Origin: Microbulbifer sp. A4B17
GTDB taxonomy: Bacteria; Pseudomonadota; Gammaproteobacteria; Pseudomonadales; Cellvibrionaceae
Length of the DNA stretch: 64,000 nt
NCBI RefSeq assembly: GCF_003076275.1
Contig: NZ_CP029064.1
Location: forward strand, 1,436,501-1,500,500
Reading direction: 5' to 3'
Position 1 is the stretch's first letter. Every line of letters starts with the position of its first letter. The position numbers were made by a program, and so were the translations under genes. Positions 22,328 through 31,332 of this stretch are shown piece after piece. Under the pieces are notes generated by a model that saw only the letters and a list, made by a program, of their open reading frames with translations, did no database searches and was not told where the DNA came from.

Positions 22328-22522
22328 TCAGAAAATTCCTTCCTTGTCATCAAATAAGTTATCCAGGTCTTTATCCACCTTGACCCGAATCTCGTGTTCG
22401 ATCTTAACATTCAGGTTTACTGTAATAGGCTCGCTGGGAGCCTTTACCGCTACAGTGGGGGTGCACCCTGTAGCAACCATAGCGTATAGCAGCCCTAAAG
22501 GAATCAGTCGGCTGGCTTTCAT
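22328..22522 (-). CDS. ynbE: YnbE-type outer-membrane lipoprotein
   Basis: 64-residue lipoprotein. Signal ends in the lipobox VATGC, followed by VKAPSEPITVNLNVKIEHEI, a beta-rich stretch, and an acidic end (VDKDLDNLFDDKEGIF). In E. coli YnbE oligomerises by beta-strand stacking and extends the YdbH bridge to the outer membrane. Position between ydbH and ydbL matches the E. coli operon. Confidence 0.9.
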   Translation of the reverse strand: MKASRLIPLGLLYAMVATGCTPTVAVKAPSEPITVNLNVKIEHEIRVKVDKDLDNLFDDKEGIF

Positions 22523-22582
22523 TAGACACTCCTCACAGTACCTCTTTGGTACTCTTTTACTTTTTGTACCTAGCCCGTGTTG

Positions 22583-22667
22583 CCTGCTTGGTTCAGCAGG
22601 TTTATTGGATGCCGGCAGACTCAGGTATTCTATTGGGTCAACCTTAACCAGTGATGAACCAAGCAGG
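22583..22667. repeat. 12-bp inverted repeat between ydbH and ynbE
   Basis: CCTGCTTGGTTC (22583-22594) is the exact reverse complement of GAACCAAGCAGG (22656-22667), 61 bases apart, inside the 181-base gap between the ydbH stop and the ynbE start. The left arm can alternatively fold locally (CCTGC/GCAGG). It could be an attenuator, or a stem that lowers or protects downstream mRNA. Confidence 0.4.
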
Positions 22668-22703
22668 TTTGTACTTGCAAATGAAGGCTACTTTACTCCA
22701 GAC

Positions 22704-25700
22704 CTATTGGTCCAGCTGCTTTTCCAGGGTTTCGGTTAAGTCGCGGCTGGCTTGGAGTGACCGCAGCATGTCGGGGATATTATTTTCAAGGTTCAGGTTG
22801 ATTATCAAGTCCCGTTCAGAATCAATAGCTTCACTGCGTCCAACCAGCTTTAGCTGGAGTTGGAGATCCCCGCTTGCAAGGTAGTTTATGCTGCCTTTGA
22901 ACGTTCGAAACTCATAATCCTCCAGCGCATTGGCTATCAGCTTGAGTTGGGGATTACTTGCCAGCATCTGGGGAGAAAAGGCTCCGTAATAACGCAGGTG
23001 TCCACCTGGAGCTTCCCCCTGGAGTTGACCTGACTCCACAGTGATGCCTTCTGCTCCAATAACTAAGGGTATTGATAGGTCGATAAATCCACTTGCCTCA
23101 AAATTTCCTGAGCCAGTCTCTTGGGCCAAAGCCTCCAGAGAAATATCTTGAGCATTCACAGTACTTTTGCGAGTCTTTTTATCGAGATTCCAAACGAGGG
23201 CCGGTGAAGTTACTTTGCCTTGTAAAAAGTCGGCAGAAAAATTATGTAAAGTAATATCCTGTTGTTTATCCAACTGCAGTGACAACTGGATATTTTCCAT
23301 TGGTAAACCTGCGTTAACGGATTCTATTGAGAGAGGGATCAGATTTGGTGTGACCCAGTGCCCAGCTGTATTTTCTACTTTCAGGTCCCCTGTAATACCA
23401 GTGGCAAAACTATCCTTAAATATCACTGCGATGTCTGCCATATTAACGTGAATAGTATCTCCTGGCTGGGTTGGCAAAGATAAGGAGCCTCCAGCTGTTA
23501 GTTTTCCGGATACGATATTGATAGGGAGCCCTTTGATGGTATCACTCAATGTATGATTAGAGTCGAAAGCAATATCAGGAATAGAGATTTGTACTTCCCC
23601 AGAAGACTTTAATAGGTTGTAATGGCCGCTTAAATCAATTTTTATTGTACCCGCCACAATTTGGCTGCGACTTGTTATTTTGTTGTTTTGTAAGGATAGT
23701 GTACCTTTGGCTGAAGAATTAACAGAGTAGTTTTCCGGAGTCTCTACCTCTAACTCGAGGGCTTCAAAATTACTCTCCAGGTCTATTTCCCCATTTTTTA
23801 TCTTAACACTATTCTCGATAAGGTTGAGCTGTCCTGAGAGGGAGAATTGCTCGGAAGTAATCTTTCCGAGCTGGCTATCTATTTTGGGGCTGGTACAGAT
23901 TATAAGCCCAGTTATTTTGCAGTTTACCGTCGGCACTTTTACTTCAAGGTTGCTAATCTTAACTTCTGTAGCATTTGTTTTTTCAGCGGATACCTTAATG
24001 TTTTCTAATTTTAATTTGTGGTTTACATGGCTGCTTTCGATCTGTATTTTTGCAGTTGAGTGAAGATTCGTGATCGTGAGTTTTTTGACTTGATCAACAA
24101 GCTTTGGGACCCTTGTCTCCAGTTCAAAATTGCAAGTAGTAATACCTGAAAGGTAACACTGGATATCGTCAGCTGCCATTAATAATGAAGAGTTACTATT
24201 GGTCGAATCTACTTTTGCAGTTATAGCTCCTCTTGTAATTTTTATATCTCTGTGGCCTGGAATACTTAGATCGCCTATGATGAAAATGTTGTCTTCAATA
24301 TTTGCCTGAAGCCTGCTTTGCCGTAATCCAGTAGTGCTTAGCGGTAAATTTTTATTCGATGTGGGAATTGAAATATCTAAAATAACTGTTTTTCCGGGGA
24401 TCAATTCTAACTTAAAGTTGTTTATCTCTGGATCGGCTATATTGCTGAGTGAGCTTAATTGGAGTTCACCCTTGAATGCGACTTCCCCTTCGGTGATATC
24501 TAGTGGTAGAGCCGGGAATTGCCTGAGATATAGAGGTGAGTTAAGTACAGTATTTGCACCAGATAGATAAAAAGTACCTTCAGTCTCTAGTTTTGGGGCT
24601 GTGGCTGATGTGCTTGAGTAAAAATCCATTTTGATTAATGGAGTTTCGGTGGTTTCATCTATCCTTAAGGAAATATCGAGTTCACCATTTCCTTTGATAT
24701 ATTGGGGTTTAAATGGGAGTAGTGATTTAGCCCCTATTTCAATTGGACTTTTCGTGGATAAGTAAGTTTCTATAGTAGAACTAATGGGACTGTAAGGAAT
24801 TGAGGCCTTTAACCCGCTACCGCTAAGCTGAAGCTTAAAATCCTGGTAGTTTGATTTCAATAGCAGATTATCCGGTAGGTTAATGCTACCGGTAGCTTCT
24901 AAATGACCTGACGCTGTTAACTTGGCCGGATTATTTACATGGGGCTTAATTATTTCTACAAGTGGGGATATAGTTTCCAGGTTTGATATTACTCTACTAT
25001 TTAAAGTCCATGTATCAGCATCCTTTCTGATAATAGTTATATTGGCTTCGGATAGATTTTTTGAAGTTTTCGATAATATTCTGGGGGATATTTTAATTTC
25101 TGATGAGCCTAATTCAGCTTTGAGTGATAATTTAAGTTTACCGAGCTGAGGATGTCTAAATGGGGTTTCGGCATGAATATTTACATCATTGCGTACTATA
25201 TTTAAGGGGCCGCCGGTCAGAAGGCTATCGAACGCCATTTCTTTAACTAGTACTTTACCAGGTAGAAAGCGAATTAAATTTTGGCTTATGCTGCTTAAGG
25301 ATAATATTTTGTTGTTGGTGACATTTTTTACGGGGGGATGTTTATAAGTAACGGCTTCAATTGTAGAATCTCCAACTTGCATACTTCGGGTTAGCTTTTC
25401 TATTGAAAGCTCAATTTTTTGAGTGTTATCACGGTCATAAATAATATGGAAAGGATAAACAATCTTCACTCCCTCTAGGAGTATATCACTATCTATGCTG
25501 GATTTTAGACGGACTTCTTTAATAGATACCTCTTTAATGCCCAGTCGTAATCCGGTCAATTCCTGAATAACCACTTCTCCAGAGAAAATATTGATTAGCT
25601 GCGAGGCAACAATATCTTTTTTCCACCAACTGGCTGTTATAAGAAAGACTAAAAAGCAAGCCAGGGTAATGATGGTAATACGGAGTTTGCTCACACTGAA

Positions 25701-25715
25701 CCTCAGAACTCCCAA
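22704..25715 (-). CDS. ydbH: YdbH-like inter-membrane phospholipid transport protein
   Basis: 1003 residues, AsmA-like family. One N-terminal transmembrane helix (ITIITLACFLVFLITASWW) is followed by a very long periplasmic beta-rich region, consistent with a hydrophobic groove carrying phospholipid from the inner towards the outer membrane (known for E. coli YdbH, redundant with TamB and YhdP). The C-terminal part (for example GNFEASGFIDLSIPLVIGAEG and GHLRYYGAFSP near residues 865-920) matches the conserved DUF at the end of YdbH; it ends in a short helix (QASRDLTETLEKQLDQ). Base composition is more AT-rich than in the housekeeping block. Followed by ynbE and ydbL. Confidence 0.87.
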   Translation of the reverse strand: MGVLRFSVSKLRITIITLACFLVFLITASWWKKDIVASQLINIFSGEVVIQELTGLRLGIKEVSIKEVRLKSSIDSDILLEGVKIVYPFHIIYDRDNTQKIELSIEKLTRSMQVGDSTIEAVTYKHPPVKNVTNNKILSLSSISQNLIRFLPGKVLVKEMAFDSLLTGGPLNIVRNDVNIHAETPFRHPQLGKLKLSLKAELGSSEIKISPRILSKTSKNLSEANITIIRKDADTWTLNSRVISNLETISPLVEIIKPHVNNPAKLTASGHLEATGSINLPDNLLLKSNYQDFKLQLSGSGLKASIPYSPISSTIETYLSTKSPIEIGAKSLLPFKPQYIKGNGELDISLRIDETTETPLIKMDFYSSTSATAPKLETEGTFYLSGANTVLNSPLYLRQFPALPLDITEGEVAFKGELQLSSLSNIADPEINNFKLELIPGKTVILDISIPTSNKNLPLSTTGLRQSRLQANIEDNIFIIGDLSIPGHRDIKITRGAITAKVDSTNSNSSLLMAADDIQCYLSGITTCNFELETRVPKLVDQVKKLTITNLHSTAKIQIESSHVNHKLKLENIKVSAEKTNATEVKISNLEVKVPTVNCKITGLIICTSPKIDSQLGKITSEQFSLSGQLNLIENSVKIKNGEIDLESNFEALELEVETPENYSVNSSAKGTLSLQNNKITSRSQIVAGTIKIDLSGHYNLLKSSGEVQISIPDIAFDSNHTLSDTIKGLPINIVSGKLTAGGSLSLPTQPGDTIHVNMADIAVIFKDSFATGITGDLKVENTAGHWVTPNLIPLSIESVNAGLPMENIQLSLQLDKQQDITLHNFSADFLQGKVTSPALVWNLDKKTRKSTVNAQDISLEALAQETGSGNFEASGFIDLSIPLVIGAEGITVESGQLQGEAPGGHLRYYGAFSPQMLASNPQLKLIANALEDYEFRTFKGSINYLASGDLQLQLKLVGRSEAIDSERDLIINLNLENNIPDMLRSLQASRDLTETLEKQLDQ

Positions 25716-26244
25716 AGGAGATTAGCTCAAACTTACATCTATTATTCATTAAAAGGTAAGAGCAGGGCTGCTTTAGAACCTTGCTTCTATCTACCGCCGA
25801 GTTTATCAGATTGGATAAGTTATACTGGCTACCATTTGTAACCAATTGCAACCATTTAGGATTTAAACCTAAGTTATATGAAAATGTTAGGCGGATCGTA
25901 CTTTTACTTGTATTGATGACCGAATCTTTAAATAGGTTTTCAATATCAAGTTGTGGTTTCTGATAGTTTTTATTTTGTCAGTGATTTTTCAATGACGTTT
26001 TCGCCTTCGCAGCGGAAGCAGGCACGGCAATAGCAAGTAAAGTAAGGGCTATGAACAAGCAGTAACGCAAATAACTTGTGTCCTTTACATGGAACCAAAT
26101 GAGCTAGGCGGCTATAGTCCGGTTTTTAAGTTGGGTGATAGGGAACTCTAGCCCGGAGTAGTATTTTGAGTTCAGTTCATCGACAGTATTTCAGGTGAGA
26201 TTCCCCCAATTAGTCGAATTCCTATTGCTCTGGAAGGGCACATA
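25716..26244. other. Divergent intergenic region ydbH/pepN
   Basis: 529 AT-rich bases between divergent ydbH and pepN, so it should contain both promoters. One short reverse ORF with a signal-peptide-like product is listed separately. Nothing else recognised. Confidence 0.45.
25978..26070 (-). CDS. Possible 30-residue secreted peptide
   Basis: A reverse ORF starting with TTG. Its product would read MRYCLFIALTLLAIAVPASA (the first 20 residues), followed by a basic ten-residue tail (two Ala-Lys pairs, ending KNH). The first 20 residues look like a complete signal peptide with an Ala-Ser-Ala cleavage site, so the mature product would be about ten residues. AAAGGA lies about ten bases upstream, a somewhat long spacing. 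It is too short for homology judgement by eye. It may instead be the 5' remnant of a longer periplasmic protein gene whose remainder has been lost. Confidence 0.33.
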   Translation of the reverse strand: MRYCLFIALTLLAIAVPASAAKAKTSLKNH

Positions 26245-28896
26245 ATGACTGAGGATGTTTCAATAATGAAAGACAGCCAGCCAGAGGCCATTTACCTTAA
26301 AGATTATCAAGTACCAGATTACCTGGTGGATGCTACTGATTTACATTTTGAGCTGGAACCCAAGGCAACTTTGGTCAAATCTCGCTTAAGTATTCGTAGA
26401 AATCCGCAAGCGGGTTCAGGCTTGCCGCCCCTACTACTGGATGGTGTCGATCTAGAATTACTTTCAGTTTCTTTGGATGAGACCTTGTTGTCTACATCTG
26501 AATATCAGGTTTTACCTGAAGGCCTGTCTATCCCTGTAGAGAAATCAGAATTTCAGTTGGAGATCCATAATCGTATCAAGCCTGAGGAGAATACCTCATT
26601 AGAAGGGTTATACCTCTCCAATGATATGTATTGTACCCAGTGTGAAGCTGAAGGATTTAGAAAAATCACTTTCTATCCCGATCGACCGGATGTTATGTCC
26701 AAATTTAAAACCACAATTGTGGCGCCGATGGACCATCCGATATTACTTTCCAATGGCAATGAAATTGAGAGAGGCTTATATGAGGATGGTCGTCAATTTG
26801 TGACTTGGGAAGATCCTTTTGCCAAGCCGGCCTATCTATTTGCGCTGGTAGCAGGAGATTTAGAATATGTTGAAGACAGCTTCACAACGACTTCTGGGAG
26901 AAAGGTAAAGTTACAGATCTTTACTGAAGCGAAAAATATTGGGAAGTGTGATCATGCTATGCGTTCCCTTAAAAATGCAATGTGTTGGGATGAAGAAACC
27001 TACGGAAGAGAATACGATCTGGATATTTTTATGGTGGTTGCTGTTGATCATTTCAATGTCGGGGCCATGGAAAACAAAGGGTTGAATATCTTCAATTCAG
27101 CTTGTGTGCTCGCCAGCCCAGAAACAGCGACGGACTCAGCTTTTCAGAGTATCGAGTCAATTGTTGGACATGAGTATTTTCACAACTGGTCTGGTAACAG
27201 GGTTACTTGTCGTGATTGGTTCCAGTTAAGCTTAAAAGAAGGCTTTACTGTATTTCGCGATGCGGAGTTCTCTGCAGACCTCAACTCCCGAGCTGTTAAG
27301 CGCATAGAAGATGTTTCCCTGTTGCGCACTGCGCAGTTTGCTGAAGATGCTGGACCTATGGCTCACCCTATCAGGCCAGACTCTTATATAGAAATTACAA
27401 ACTTTTACACCCTGACCATCTATGAAAAAGGTGCAGAAGTGGTGAGGATGATCCATACCCTTTTAGGAGCCGAAGGATTTCGTAAAGGAAGCGACCTCTA
27501 CTTTGAGCGCCACGACGGCTATGCGGTAACGTGTGAAGATTTTGTAAGGGCAATGGAAGACGCTAATCAGGTTGATTTACAGCAATTCCGTAATTGGTAC
27601 AGCCAAGCGGGTACACCAGTTCTCGATGTGACAGATAGCTTTGATCAATCGAAAGGTAAATATAGGCTGATTATTCGCCAGTCCTGTCCCCCATCGCCAG
27701 GTCAAGAAGAGAAACTACCATTTCATCTACCGATAAAAATTGGATTGTTGGGGGCCGATGGTGCTGATCTTGCAATTAATGAGCAGGGTGATACTGAAAC
27801 AGTCTTACAGCTGAAAGAGAATGAGCAAGTCTTCGAATTTTCCGGGCTTGCAGAGAAACCTTTACCCTCGTTATTAAGAGGATTTTCTGCTCCAGTAAAA
27901 ATACGCTACGACTACAGTACTGAGCAACTCCTGTTTTTAATGAGAAAGGATACGGATACATTTAATCGATGGGATGCGAGCCAGCGCTTAGCATTAAATG
28001 CCTTGAGTGATCTTCAGGCAACTTTCCGTAAGGGAGAAGAACTGCAGGTTCAAGCAAGTCTAATCAGCGCTTATAGAGAAGTTTTACAGGACAAAGAACT
28101 TGACCTTGCACTAGTTGCAGAGATTTTGCAGCTACCTAGTGAGCAATTTATTGCAGAAGAATCCTCTTCTATTGATGCTGAGGCCATTATTGCTGCACGG
28201 GAATTCGTTAGGAAAGCAATTGCGGTCGAATTATTTGACGAATTCCACAAACGCTATCTGGAGTTAAACACGAATAAGACCTATAGCCCTAATGCATCGG
28301 ATATCGCACAACGGCGTCTGAAAAATACCTGTCTATCTTATATGTGTGTTACGGAGACTGAGGACGCGTTAGATATAGCCCAAACCCAGTTTGAAACGGC
28401 TGGCAATATGACAGATAGTGCAGCTGCACTTGCTGTTATTATTAATCATGCAGCGGAGAAGCGTGCTCAAGATTTAATTAGGGAGTTTTATGAACGCTGG
28501 AAAGCTGATACTCAAGTCGTAGAGTTATGGTTGAGTCAGCAGAGTTGCAGTCCGAAACGTGGTACATTGGAAAATGTCCGTGCACTTATGCAGCATCCCG
28601 CTTTTGAAATGAAGAATCCCAATAAAGTTAGATCGGTAATTGGTGGTTTTGCCAATCGCAACTTTAAGCAGTTCCATAAGAAGGATGGTAGCGGATTTGA
28701 GTTTGTTGCTGAGCAGGTTCTCGCGCTGGATAAACTCAATCCACAGATTTCCGCAAGAATGGTTATACCGATCACACGCTGGAAGAAATACTCTGGGGAC
28801 TTGGGGGGTAAAATGAGAGCCGCTCTGCAAAAAATTTCTGACTCAGAGGATTTATCTAAGGACTTGTTTGAGGTGGTCAGTAAGAGCCTGATTTAA
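26245..28896 (+). CDS. pepN: Aminopeptidase N (M1 metallopeptidase)
   Basis: Broad-specificity zinc aminopeptidase, cytoplasmic, 883 residues like E. coli PepN (870). The substrate motif GAMEN is near residue 272 and the zinc motif is HEYFH with His309, Glu310, His313, followed by the third ligand Glu in LKEGFTVFRD. The C-terminal helical domain has KNTCLSYM and VRSVIGGFANRN. ATG 26245 is preceded by GGAAGG at good spacing; a second ATG seven codons in is less likely. Monocistronic, with a hairpin terminator after it. Confidence 0.96.
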   Translation: MTEDVSIMKDSQPEAIYLKDYQVPDYLVDATDLHFELEPKATLVKSRLSIRRNPQAGSGLPPLLLDGVDLELLSVSLDETLLSTSEYQVLPEGLSIPVEKSEFQLEIHNRIKPEENTSLEGLYLSNDMYCTQCEAEGFRKITFYPDRPDVMSKFKTTIVAPMDHPILLSNGNEIERGLYEDGRQFVTWEDPFAKPAYLFALVAGDLEYVEDSFTTTSGRKVKLQIFTEAKNIGKCDHAMRSLKNAMCWDEETYGREYDLDIFMVVAVDHFNVGAMENKGLNIFNSACVLASPETATDSAFQSIESIVGHEYFHNWSGNRVTCRDWFQLSLKEGFTVFRDAEFSADLNSRAVKRIEDVSLLRTAQFAEDAGPMAHPIRPDSYIEITNFYTLTIYEKGAEVVRMIHTLLGAEGFRKGSDLYFERHDGYAVTCEDFVRAMEDANQVDLQQFRNWYSQAGTPVLDVTDSFDQSKGKYRLIIRQSCPPSPGQEEKLPFHLPIKIGLLGADGADLAINEQGDTETVLQLKENEQVFEFSGLAEKPLPSLLRGFSAPVKIRYDYSTEQLLFLMRKDTDTFNRWDASQRLALNALSDLQATFRKGEELQVQASLISAYREVLQDKELDLALVAEILQLPSEQFIAEESSSIDAEAIIAAREFVRKAIAVELFDEFHKRYLELNTNKTYSPNASDIAQRRLKNTCLSYMCVTETEDALDIAQTQFETAGNMTDSAAALAVIINHAAEKRAQDLIREFYERWKADTQVVELWLSQQSCSPKRGTLENVRALMQHPAFEMKNPNKVRSVIGGFANRNFKQFHKKDGSGFEFVAEQVLALDKLNPQISARMVIPITRWKKYSGDLGGKMRAALQKISDSEDLSKDLFEVVSKSLI

Positions 28897-28911
28897 AACG
28901 ATTGCTTGATC

Positions 28912-28937
28912 GGGGTATGCAGAGCATGCCCCAGAAT
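28912..28937. terminator. Terminator between pepN and SixA-like gene
   Basis: GGGGTATGC (28912-28920) and GCATGCCCC (28924-28932) form a 9-bp stem (one G-U) with loop AGA, followed by AGAATTTTA. Serves the convergent genes on both sides. Confidence 0.65.
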
Positions 28938-28938
28938 T

Positions 28939-29487
28939 TTAGAGGATTTCGTTGCTTTTTTCATTGCCCAGCTGAATTAAATGTAGCTGGGTTCCATCAT
29001 TATAGAGCTCTGTAATTGATGTATAGTCAGGCCTGAATTGTTGTACTTTTTGGTGTTTTCGGATATGGGCCACTACTGAATTGATGACCATAAAATGGCA
29101 GAATATTATGGTGTCCTCAGAAAGGCTTTCCAAATATTTGATAATGCCATCACGCCAGTTCATTTGCTCCCTATCAAAAGGGTCCCATCTTCCATTAAGC
29201 AGTGTTCGTAACCAGGACAGGCGCTGGGTACTGGGGATGTCCTCTGGAGTGGGTATCTCTGTTACTGCATTTTCAATCACTATCTCTATATCCCAAACTT
29301 TGGCCAAGGGTTTGGCTGTTTGTTGGGCGCGTAGTTTTGGGCTGCTGATTAATTGAACTTTCTTGAGCGTGGAGAGTTTCAAGGCAAGCTCTTCTGCTTG
29401 CCGGTTACCCTCATCTGTAAGTATTGGGTCAGAGATGTATACCCCTTTAGCTGCTTCCCCATGCCTGATTAAAAAAATTTTTGCCAT
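28939..29487 (-). CDS. Histidine phosphatase family protein, SixA-like
   Basis: 182 residues. The N-terminus has the phosphoglycerate-mutase-type active site IFLIRHGEAAKG (RHGE), and the second His is in TIIFCHFMVINSV. The region LTDEGNRQAEELALKL and SSPKLRAQQTAKPL matches SixA-type phosphohistidine phosphatases, though the protein is slightly longer than E. coli SixA. It sits ten bases after the carboxylesterase gene on the same strand, so the two are probably co-transcribed. Role is inferred. Confidence 0.82.
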   Translation of the reverse strand: MAKIFLIRHGEAAKGVYISDPILTDEGNRQAEELALKLSTLKKVQLISSPKLRAQQTAKPLAKVWDIEIVIENAVTEIPTPEDIPSTQRLSWLRTLLNGRWDPFDREQMNWRDGIIKYLESLSEDTIIFCHFMVINSVVAHIRKHQKVQQFRPDYTSITELYNDGTQLHLIQLGNEKSNEIL

Positions 29488-29497
29488 TTATGCCGAC

Positions 29498-31057
29498 CTA
29501 AAGATAACCATTCAATATATCGTCGGGTATATGTTGCCATAAACTGAGAAGCTCTGGGGAGTTAAACGATCTGGCTGAGGGGTGACTGCCAAATCGCTTG
29601 CTGTGTTTACCAGAAAATTCGGGCCAGCTATCGCCAGGGTTTCCTGTCTCAGCAAAATTTAGCCAAGCTTGTTGCATTGAGGCGCTCAATATTTGGGGAT
29701 TTTCTTCAGCACCATATAAGGCTTGTAGTGATTGATCGCTATGGGTACCAAATACATAACCGAGTTCAACGGCATGACAGGCTCCTAATAGGGGCTGAGC
29801 CGCAAGTGGTTGTGCAAAGTGATAGTGAAAGTTCTCCCCTTGATGGTTTTGTAGGTGCCGCAGTCCCGGTAAGGTAAATACCATGTCTGTGAGAAGCAGG
29901 TTCCAGGCTCGGCTCCATTCTGGCCAGGGGTTGTCTGTCATTTTTTTTGCTAATTGGTAGTAATGACTAAGTAGGGGCTTTAATTCAGATTCAGGGATGA
30001 GCCACTCTAAATGGGTGCAAATTTGCCGGTAGTCAAGGGTAAAGCTTTCGGGGTTGATCGCACTGAAAAGGTTCCACTCCTCCAAGTTGTTACCTAGTAG
30101 GAGAGTTGTACCATGGGTACAGGTGAGTTCTTCCTTGGCAAGAAAAAGCTCTTCGTCTGCAACAGGCTTAAAGGGGAGTTGCCCCCATTTGGCTGTCATT
30201 GATGTGTCTGAAAGTATTTCTTTCTGGGCGTTCAGGAGAAGTTTTGGAGAACAATTCATTAATGAGGTGCCGCCAGAGATCTTCTCCAAGTGGCGAATAA
30301 AAGTTTTGCCAACAATATTGGCACTCTGCTGGGAATGAGCCGCTCTTGGGTGTCCACTCTGAATAATAGCGCGTCGTATTAGGCCTTTACATTGTGGTAT
30401 CTCAAGTATGGAGGCAATACTCATTGCCCCAGCCGATTCACCAAAGAGCGTAATATTATTGGGATCCCCACCAAATGCAGATATATTTTTTCTCACCCAT
30501 TTCAAGGCGGCTATTTGATCTAGAAGACCTTCATTGCCAGTAGAGGGTATATCGCTGATATCCTTTAAACGCAGAAACCCTAGTGCGCCCAAACGATAGT
30601 TGATAGTGACGACAATAGCCCGGCTGCTGGCTGCTAGGTATCTACCATTGTAAATATTCTGACATCCTGATCCCATGTAGAAAGATCCACCATGAATCCA
30701 AAACATGACAGGCAGTTTCTTTCCTTGTGACATCGCCGGCGAGAACACATTCAAATAGAGGCACTCCTCCTTTTCTGGAAGATTTCCATTTTGGTCGCGA
30801 ACCTCCATAAGGGTCGATGAATTTTGCGCTGCTGGAGAACCAAAATTGTGTGCATGAAATGGGTTGTTCCAACTATTTAATTCTTGCGGTGGTAACCACC
30901 GTAAATTTCCCACGGGAGGTAGGGCGTATGGAATCCCTAAAAACTTATATACGCCAGTCTCTTCATCTGTGGTTCCGATAATTGGCCCGGCAGGCGTATC
31001 AACAACTGGAGTCGGATTTTTGTTTAAGTGCCTGCCAATTTCCGGGTCTGTAGTCAT
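29498..31057 (-). CDS. Type B carboxylesterase
   Basis: 519-residue esterase of the carboxylesterase/cholinesterase family. No signal peptide. VDTPAGPIIGTTDEETGVYKF and the oxyanion FWIHGGSFYMGSG are present; the nucleophile is in FGESAGAMS (GxSxG); the acid and His lie further down, with His in ACHAVELGYVFG. The EECLYLNVF signature is also clear. Likely hydrolyses carboxylic esters in the cytoplasm; substrate unknown. Forms a two-gene unit with the SixA-like phosphatase. Confidence 0.9.
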   Translation of the reverse strand: MTTDPEIGRHLNKNPTPVVDTPAGPIIGTTDEETGVYKFLGIPYALPPVGNLRWLPPQELNSWNNPFHAHNFGSPAAQNSSTLMEVRDQNGNLPEKEECLYLNVFSPAMSQGKKLPVMFWIHGGSFYMGSGCQNIYNGRYLAASSRAIVVTINYRLGALGFLRLKDISDIPSTGNEGLLDQIAALKWVRKNISAFGGDPNNITLFGESAGAMSIASILEIPQCKGLIRRAIIQSGHPRAAHSQQSANIVGKTFIRHLEKISGGTSLMNCSPKLLLNAQKEILSDTSMTAKWGQLPFKPVADEELFLAKEELTCTHGTTLLLGNNLEEWNLFSAINPESFTLDYRQICTHLEWLIPESELKPLLSHYYQLAKKMTDNPWPEWSRAWNLLLTDMVFTLPGLRHLQNHQGENFHYHFAQPLAAQPLLGACHAVELGYVFGTHSDQSLQALYGAEENPQILSASMQQAWLNFAETGNPGDSWPEFSGKHSKRFGSHPSARSFNSPELLSLWQHIPDDILNGYL

Positions 31058-31332
31058 TTGTAACTTCCTAATCTTACTGAAGTTAGCGCGAAAACTGTTT
31101 TTCCCCTAATGCTGCCTAACTCTTCCTTGAAAAGGTTTTGAATTACGTCCATACAAAAGTAGTGCGCGTAAAAACGTACTGGCGTAATTGTTTTTTTATG
31201 GAGGGAAATTAGTAAGGCAATGTATTAGTGAATCTAGTCACGGATGGGCTCAAAGTGGGGTATTTTCCGTCTTTAAGCTCAGGCCATGAACTGTGTATTT
31301 AGGAAGTTGCACCGTTTGAAGTTGGTGAGAGC

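Noticed and set aside
25781..25963. Forward 60-codon ORF in the ydbH/pepN gap
   Set aside because: TTG start without a ribosome-binding site and no protein-like features beyond a short hydrophobic run.
31058..31332. Possible riboswitch upstream of the Asp-Ala gene (for example cyclic-di-GMP type)
   Set aside because: I looked for the conserved GEMM core and its tetraloop-receptor pieces and did not find them.
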